From an uncultured Eubacterium sp. (GTDB lineage: Bacteria > Bacillota > Clostridia > Lachnospirales > Lachnospiraceae), in contig CAJOQF010000097.1 of NCBI GenBank assembly GCA_905236295.1, forward strand, positions 1 through 11,926: a DNA stretch of 11,926 nt. The letters are read 5' to 3'. Both the position numbers and the translations under genes were made by a program. The stretch's first letter is position 1. Each line of letters begins with the position of its first letter. The notes beneath the pieces are model-generated. The model did no database searches. It was not told where the DNA came from and saw nothing but the letters and a program-made list of their open reading frames with translations. Below are positions 7,702 to 11,926 of the stretch, piece after piece.

Positions 7702-10016
7702 TGGAAGATAATATTTTAAGAATGCCTACCATCGCCGTAAAGGGGATGGTAGTGCTGCCTCATGTAATGACGCATTTCGACATCAAACATCCAGAGACAA
7801 TACGCGCAGTTGAGGTGGCAATGCTTTCGGACGAAAGTATTTTTTTAGTTACACAAAAGACAGAAAATAGCGGGACTATAACGGAGGATGACCTGTTTGA
7901 AATTGGAGTTATTGCCAAGATCAAACAGGTCATTAAACTAAAAGAAAAAGAAATCCGCGTTCTCATAGAGGCGAGGAGCAGAGCGAGACTCTGGAACATG
8001 GAAAAGACCGACGGCTACATGGCGGCGGACGTAATTATGTTGGATGAGCCGCCGCTTGCGACAGCCAATGAGACCAAGGCGATGATGGGCGGACTCAATG
8101 AGCTGTTCGGACAGTACTGCAAGTTAAACGGCAGAATGAACAATAATCTCGCGTCTGAATTCGCGAAGATAAAGGATCTGTCAAACCTTATGGATCAGAT
8201 GGCGAATGCGCTTCCGGTTGAATTTACCGAAAAGCAAAAGGTCTTGGAGGCTAACGATCTGATGCTTCGCTATGCGGTGCTTGTTACGACCATGCTAAAT
8301 GAGATAGAAGTCTTTATGATAAGGAACGATATCCAGGAGAAACTAAAGAGCAGGGTTGACAAGAATCAGCGCGAATACATATTGAGAGAACAGCTGAAGG
8401 TAATAAGAAAAGAGCTTGGCGATGACGAGGAAGATTCCGATGTCGATCAGTATCTTGAGCGCACGATGAAACTCAATGCTCCCGAGGAAGTAAAGGAAAA
8501 GCTCAAAAAAGAGATAAAGAGATTCAAGACCTTAAGCGCCGGATCTTCGGAGAATGCGGTGAGCCGCACCTATATAGAGACCCTTTTGGAGCTCCCGTGG
8601 GACAATGTCTCAGAGGACAATACAAACCTTGATCACGCACAGGAGATTCTCGACGAGGATCACTACGGCATGGAGAAGGTCAAGGAGAGAATGCTCGAGT
8701 TTTTGGCGGTCCGCGCCATGACCGAGATGGGAAAGAGCCCGATAGTATGCCTTGTGGGACCTCCGGGTACCGGCAAGACATCCATAGCAAAGTCAATTGC
8801 GAGGGCTCTCGATAAAAAGTATATAAGGGTATCACTCGGAGGCGTTCGCGATGAGGCGGAGATTCGCGGACACAGACGCACCTATGTCGGGGCTCTCCCG
8901 GGACGTATAATCGAGGGATTAAAAGATGCCGGGGTTAAAAATCCGTTGATGCTTCTCGATGAGATAGACAAGACCGGTACCGATGCCAGAGGCGACACAG
9001 CATCGGCACTTCTTGAGGTGCTCGACAGCGAGCAGAATGTCCGCTTTAAGGATCATTATGTAGAGCTTCCGGTTGATCTTTCGGAGGTGCTTTTTATCGC
9101 GACGGCAAACTCCGTTGCAGGGATACCGAGACCGCTTCTCGACAGAATGGAGCTCGTAGAGGTCAGTTCCTACACCGAAAATGAAAAATATCACATTGCC
9201 AGAGAGCATCTGATCCCGAAACAGCTTGAGGCTAACGGACTTAAGAGCTCACAGCTAAAGATCTCGGACAGCGGTTTGAAGAAGCTGATCCGCTCCTACA
9301 CCAGGGAGGCAGGCGTCAGAAATCTTGAGAGACGCATCGGGGAGCTGTGCCGCAAAGCAGCCAGAGCGATATATCAGGACGGCAAGAAATCACTCAGCAT
9401 AAGTTCCAGAAATATAGAGGAGATCCTTGGAAAAGAGAAGTACGATTTCAATCGCAGAAACACGAAGGATGAGGTTGGGATCGTCAGGGGTCTTGCGTGG
9501 ACGAGTGTTGGCGGAGACACCCTTGAGATCGAGGTAAACATCATGCCGGGCAAGGGTGAGCTGAAACTTACGGGTAAGCTCGGAGACGTTATGAAGGAGT
9601 CAGCTTACGCTGCGCTTTCGTACGTCAGGTCGGTAGCTTCGAATTACGGGGTGGAGCCGAAATTCTTCTCTGAGAATGAGATCCACATCCATGTTCCGGA
9701 GGGCGCGGTTCCAAAAGACGGACCGAGTGCCGGAATCACGATGGCGACAGCGCTTTTATCCGCGATCACAGGGATCAAAGTCAGATGCGACGTCGCTATG
9801 ACCGGAGAGATAACCCTTCGCGGAAGAGTACTTCCGATCGGAGGTTTGAAGGAAAAACTTCTCGCGGCAAAGAATGCCGGCATAAAGAGAGTCTGCGTTC
9901 CGAAAAAGAACGTGCCGGATGTCGTTGAGGTATCCGATGAGATAAAAGAGGGACTCGACATCGTCTTTGTGGAGAAGATGAGTGAAGTATTAAATGTAGC
10001 TCTCAGATTAGGTTGA
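7701..10016 (+). CDS. lon: ATP-dependent endopeptidase La (Lon)
   Basis: A homohexameric AAA+ serine protease that degrades misfolded and regulatory proteins. The 771 residues fit LonA length. Order: N-terminal substrate domain (about 8-200), a coiled-coil/helical linker (about 205-290), the AAA+ module with Walker A GPPGTGKT (353-360) and Walker B MLLDEID (Asp420, Glu421), then the peptidase domain (about 590-771) with the Ser676-Lys719 dyad in PKDGPSAG and GGLKEKLLAAKNAG. The GTG start overlaps the clpX stop by one base, with AAGGGG (7684-7689) 11 bases upstream. An in-frame ATG at 7722 (residue 8) is an alternative that would keep all domains, since the family core begins around MPTIAVKGMVVLP. 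No transmembrane insertion typical of LonB is seen. Confidence 0.97.
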   Translation: MEDNILRMPTIAVKGMVVLPHVMTHFDIKHPETIRAVEVAMLSDESIFLVTQKTENSGTITEDDLFEIGVIAKIKQVIKLKEKEIRVLIEARSRARLWNMEKTDGYMAADVIMLDEPPLATANETKAMMGGLNELFGQYCKLNGRMNNNLASEFAKIKDLSNLMDQMANALPVEFTEKQKVLEANDLMLRYAVLVTTMLNEIEVFMIRNDIQEKLKSRVDKNQREYILREQLKVIRKELGDDEEDSDVDQYLERTMKLNAPEEVKEKLKKEIKRFKTLSAGSSENAVSRTYIETLLELPWDNVSEDNTNLDHAQEILDEDHYGMEKVKERMLEFLAVRAMTEMGKSPIVCLVGPPGTGKTSIAKSIARALDKKYIRVSLGGVRDEAEIRGHRRTYVGALPGRIIEGLKDAGVKNPLMLLDEIDKTGTDARGDTASALLEVLDSEQNVRFKDHYVELPVDLSEVLFIATANSVAGIPRPLLDRMELVEVSSYTENEKYHIAREHLIPKQLEANGLKSSQLKISDSGLKKLIRSYTREAGVRNLERRIGELCRKAARAIYQDGKKSLSISSRNIEEILGKEKYDFNRRNTKDEVGIVRGLAWTSVGGDTLEIEVNIMPGKGELKLTGKLGDVMKESAYAALSYVRSVASNYGVEPKFFSENEIHIHVPEGAVPKDGPSAGITMATALLSAITGIKVRCDVAMTGEITLRGRVLPIGGLKEKLLAAKNAGIKRVCVPKKNVPDVVEVSDEIKEGLDIVFVEKMSEVLNVALRLG

Positions 10017-10058
10017 GAGCCGGACGCTGAACCTGTCGAAGCGTCAAAGATTCAGGTT
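9999..10058 (+). promoter_or_regulatory. structured lon-engB junction: three inverted repeats
   Basis: Three stems can be drawn in the transcript. Stem 1 pairs GCTCTCA (9999-10005) with TGAGAGC (10014-10020), 7 perfect pairs around 8 bases, and contains the lon stop codon. Stem 2 pairs GACGCT (10023-10028) with AGCGTC (10040-10045). Stem 3 pairs AACCTG (10030-10035) with CAGGTT (10053-10058); its left arm lies in the loop of stem 2, so stems 2 and 3 interlock or exclude each other. The right arm of stem 3 includes the AGG that would serve engB. No T-run follows any stem, so this is not a standard intrinsic terminator. A function in mRNA processing or in tuning engB translation is inference. 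Confidence 0.45.
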
Positions 10059-10065
10059 GATAAAT

Positions 10066-10653
10066 ATGATAATAAAAAAAGTAGAACTGGAGACAGTCTG
10101 CGGACCGACCAGCACCTTCCCGGAAAACATTCATCCGGAGATAGCCTTTGCGGGTCGCTCAAATGTGGGAAAGTCCTCGCTCATAAATGCGCTTATGAAC
10201 AGGAAGTCGCTTGCGAGAACTTCCTCACAGCCGGGCAAGACGCAGACAATAAACTATTACAACATAAATGATGAGATGTATCTTGTCGACCTGCCGGGTT
10301 ATGGATATGCGAAAGCGTCAAAGACCGAGCAGGAAAAATGGGGAAAGATGATAGAAAAGTATCTGACCACATCGAAACAGCTTAGGGCCATCTTTTTGCT
10401 CATTGATATAAGACATGACCCCACAGCCAACGACAGACAGATGTATGACTGGGTCGTATATCAGGGCTTCGAGCCTATCATAGTAGCGACAAAGCTCGAC
10501 AAGATAAAGAGAAGTCAAAAAGACAAACAATTGAAGGCGATAAGGACGGGGCTTGGCGCACCGTCCGATATTATGATGGTTCCTTTTTCGGCTCAGACAA
10601 AGCAGGGAAGGGAAGAAATATGGGAGATAATGGATGGATACGTCATCGGTTAA
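10066..10653 (+). CDS. engB: ribosome-biogenesis GTP-binding protein EngB (YsxC/YihA)
   Basis: An essential TrmE-Era-type GTPase required for assembly of the large ribosomal subunit. The 195 residues show all G motifs: G1 GRSNVGKSS (30-38), the G2 stretch around TSSQPGKTQTINYY (51-64), G3 DLPGYGYA (74-81), G4 TKLDK (141-145) and G5 SAQ near residue 173. Length and order match the family exactly. I choose ATG 10066 with AGG at 10054-10056 as ribosome binding site; an in-frame TTG at 10057 would add three residues but would overlap that site. It closes the conserved clpP-clpX-lon-engB block, 49 bases after lon, and the next gene starts inside its last 20 bases. Confidence 0.95.
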   Translation: MIIKKVELETVCGPTSTFPENIHPEIAFAGRSNVGKSSLINALMNRKSLARTSSQPGKTQTINYYNINDEMYLVDLPGYGYAKASKTEQEKWGKMIEKYLTTSKQLRAIFLLIDIRHDPTANDRQMYDWVVYQGFEPIIVATKLDKIKRSQKDKQLKAIRTGLGAPSDIMMVPFSAQTKQGREEIWEIMDGYVIG

Positions 10654-11542
10654 AGGCGGAAGAAAAAAATACTTGTTTGTGATCGTGATGCTTCTCGCCA
10701 TCCTTGTGATAGGCAGCCTTCTCACTGCACTGTATGCAAGATATGATGCAAAGAATCAGACCGGGGAGGACAAGCTCAATGTCGTTACCTCGTTCTATCC
10801 CATGTATATCGCGACCATGAACATAATTGAGGGCGATGATGGCGTAAATCTTAAAAACTTGAGTGAGCCAAAGACAGGATGTCTTCATGATTATCAGCTG
10901 ACATCAGATGATATGAAATTGCTCTCGGGCGCAGATGTTTTCGTGGTAAACGGAGGAGGGATAGAGAATTTCCTCTCAGATGTCGCTGCCGAATATCCGG
11001 ATCTTGTGATAATAGAAGCCTGTGAGGGGATAGAGCTTGATGAGGACAACCCACATGTCTGGATGGATCCGTCTCTGTACCAAAAGCAGGTTGAGAATAT
11101 CAAAAACGGTCTGGCAGGGTTTAATCCCGACTCGTCGGATATCTATGAGAATAACGCCAAAGCGTACGAGGCTAAAGTTGAAGAACTTGCAAATGAGGCA
11201 GACGAGATTGCCGGGGCAAAAGGCGGCTCTTCTGTCGTGGCGTTTCAGGAGTCATTTGAGTATATAGCCGGGGCGTGCGGATATGATGTCTCGTTTGTGC
11301 TTGATCTCGATGAGGAGAGGCAGGGTAGCGCCGGAGAGGTTGCTGATGTCATGGCGGCTCTCTCAAAGATGGAGAATCCGGTTGTGATCACAGATGAGCT
11401 CTATGGCAGTGATATGGCAAATACTGTTAAGAATCAGCTGCCGCAGGCAAAGATAATTTATATAGACCCTCTTGTTACGGGGGATTACTATTTGGATGCA
11501 TATATAGAAAAGATGAGCGAAAATCTGGAGAAGCTTAGATGA
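10634..11542 (+). CDS. metal (Zn/Mn-type) ABC transporter substrate-binding protein, membrane-anchored
   Basis: A cluster A-I (ZnuA/TroA/PsaA-like) binding protein of 302 residues that would capture a divalent metal outside the membrane and deliver it to the ABC importer encoded next. Residues 13-35 form an N-terminal membrane helix with no lipobox cysteine, so it is probably anchored by an uncleaved helix. Metal-site positions by alignment in mind: His85 in GCLHDYQLT, His141 in NPHVWMDP, Gln205 in VAFQESFEY where His or Glu is usual, and Asp278 in YIDPL. The His-rich loop of many zinc-specific ZnuA proteins is absent. The ATG overlaps engB by 20 bases and has GGGAGA (10622-10627) 6 bases upstream; the ATPase start overlaps its stop (ATGA). 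Family assignment is solid; metal specificity is open. Confidence 0.88.
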   Translation: MDTSSVKGGRKKYLFVIVMLLAILVIGSLLTALYARYDAKNQTGEDKLNVVTSFYPMYIATMNIIEGDDGVNLKNLSEPKTGCLHDYQLTSDDMKLLSGADVFVVNGGGIENFLSDVAAEYPDLVIIEACEGIELDEDNPHVWMDPSLYQKQVENIKNGLAGFNPDSSDIYENNAKAYEAKVEELANEADEIAGAKGGSSVVAFQESFEYIAGACGYDVSFVLDLDEERQGSAGEVADVMAALSKMENPVVITDELYGSDMANTVKNQLPQAKIIYIDPLVTGDYYLDAYIEKMSENLEKLR

Positions 11543-11926
11543 AAAGAATAATTGAGCCCTGCGGACTTCACTGTATAAAGATGCATGATATCGGGGTGAG
11601 TTTTGGAGATCAGGTGGTACTCGAAAACATCAATCTTCACATTCACTGCGGAAATATTGTGGCGATAATCGGCAAGAACGGCGGAGGAAAGTCAACCCTC
11701 GTCCGGGCTCTTATCGGTGAGGTGCCTCACACGGGCACTATCGAATTCAAGGATCTTAAGGATAACAGACTAAAAAAACTAAACATAGGATACGTTCCGC
11801 AGAAGCTCGAGATCGAAAAGAATATGCCGCTTTCGGTTTACGATATGTTTGCCAGCTACCAGTCAAACGTTCCGGTGTTTTTCAAGAAATCGGCAAAGCT
11901 TAAGGCGGAATACGAAAAGCTCCTCG
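11539..11926 (+). CDS. metal (Zn/Mn-type) ABC transporter ATP-binding protein, 3' truncated by window edge
   Basis: The first 129 residues of the cytosolic ATPase powering the importer; the frame stays open to the last base. The start ATG overlaps the binding-protein stop as ATGA, a typical coupled junction. Walker A reads GKNGGGKST (45-53), with Asn-Gly-Gly-Gly in place of the common PNGAGKS, and the Q-loop is GYVPQKLEIEKNMPLSVYDMF-like (Gln88), as in ZnuC/MntB-type ATPases; signature motif, Walker B and H-loop lie beyond the window. The N-terminus adds Cys8-Gly-Leu-His11-Cys12 before the fold and His34-Ile-His36-Cys37 just before Walker A, a Cys/His set not needed for ATP hydrolysis. A permease gene is expected downstream. 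Whether it carries zinc, manganese or iron cannot be told. Confidence 0.92.
   Translation, partial: MKRIIEPCGLHCIKMHDIGVSFGDQVVLENINLHIHCGNIVAIIGKNGGGKSTLVRALIGEVPHTGTIEFKDLKDNRLKKLNIGYVPQKLEIEKNMPLSVYDMFASYQSNVPVFFKKSAKLKAEYEKLL

Noticed and set aside
10057..10065. TTG start for engB
   Set aside because: It adds only three residues and overlaps the likely ribosome binding site; ATG 10066 gives the usual N-terminus.
10318..10725. Antisense open frame (135 codons) across the engB end
   Set aside because: Overlaps conserved GTPase motifs on the other strand and shows no domain of its own.

Overview
The window looks like chromosomal core and near-core DNA from an anaerobic low-to-moderate-GC Firmicute of class Clostridia, most likely a Lachnospiraceae relative (Butyrivibrio/Roseburia type). 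This is inferred from the clpP-clpX-lon-engB gene order, the style of the proteins, strong AGGAGG-type ribosome binding sites, and a metal ABC ATPase with a CGLHC start that I recall from that family. No species can be named. All eleven genes are on the + strand and tightly packed. No tRNA, rRNA, mobile element, CRISPR array or phage gene is visible, and no gene-free stretch exceeds 100 bases.

Region 1 (1-5714) reads as one transcript: the C-terminal part of an RND efflux permease cut by the left edge; a secreted lipoprotein built like trigger factor without its ribosome-binding domain; glmM (phosphoglucosamine mutase, cell-wall precursor synthesis); mntP (manganese exporter); and an Sfp-type 4'-phosphopantetheinyl transferase. 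Gaps are 20, 22, 0 and 2 bases.

Region 2 (5715-10653) starts with a 96-base AT-rich gap holding a likely promoter, then clpP, clpX, lon and engB. ClpX unfolds substrates for ClpP, Lon is the second ATP-dependent protease, and EngB is a ribosome-assembly GTPase. The short lon-engB junction holds three inverted repeats, two of them mutually exclusive and one covering the engB ribosome binding site.

Region 3 (10634-11926) begins inside the end of engB: a membrane-anchored zinc/manganese-type ABC substrate-binding protein and, overlapping by four bases, its ATPase, which runs off the right edge. A permease gene probably follows outside the window.

Most of this is ordinary housekeeping. The points that deserve a second look are the extracytoplasmic trigger-factor-like lipoprotein with an eroded FKBP active site, the Cys/His cluster in the metal ABC ATPase, the altered metal site and anchor of its binding protein, and the structured lon-engB junction. 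I do not see a clearly new multi-gene system.
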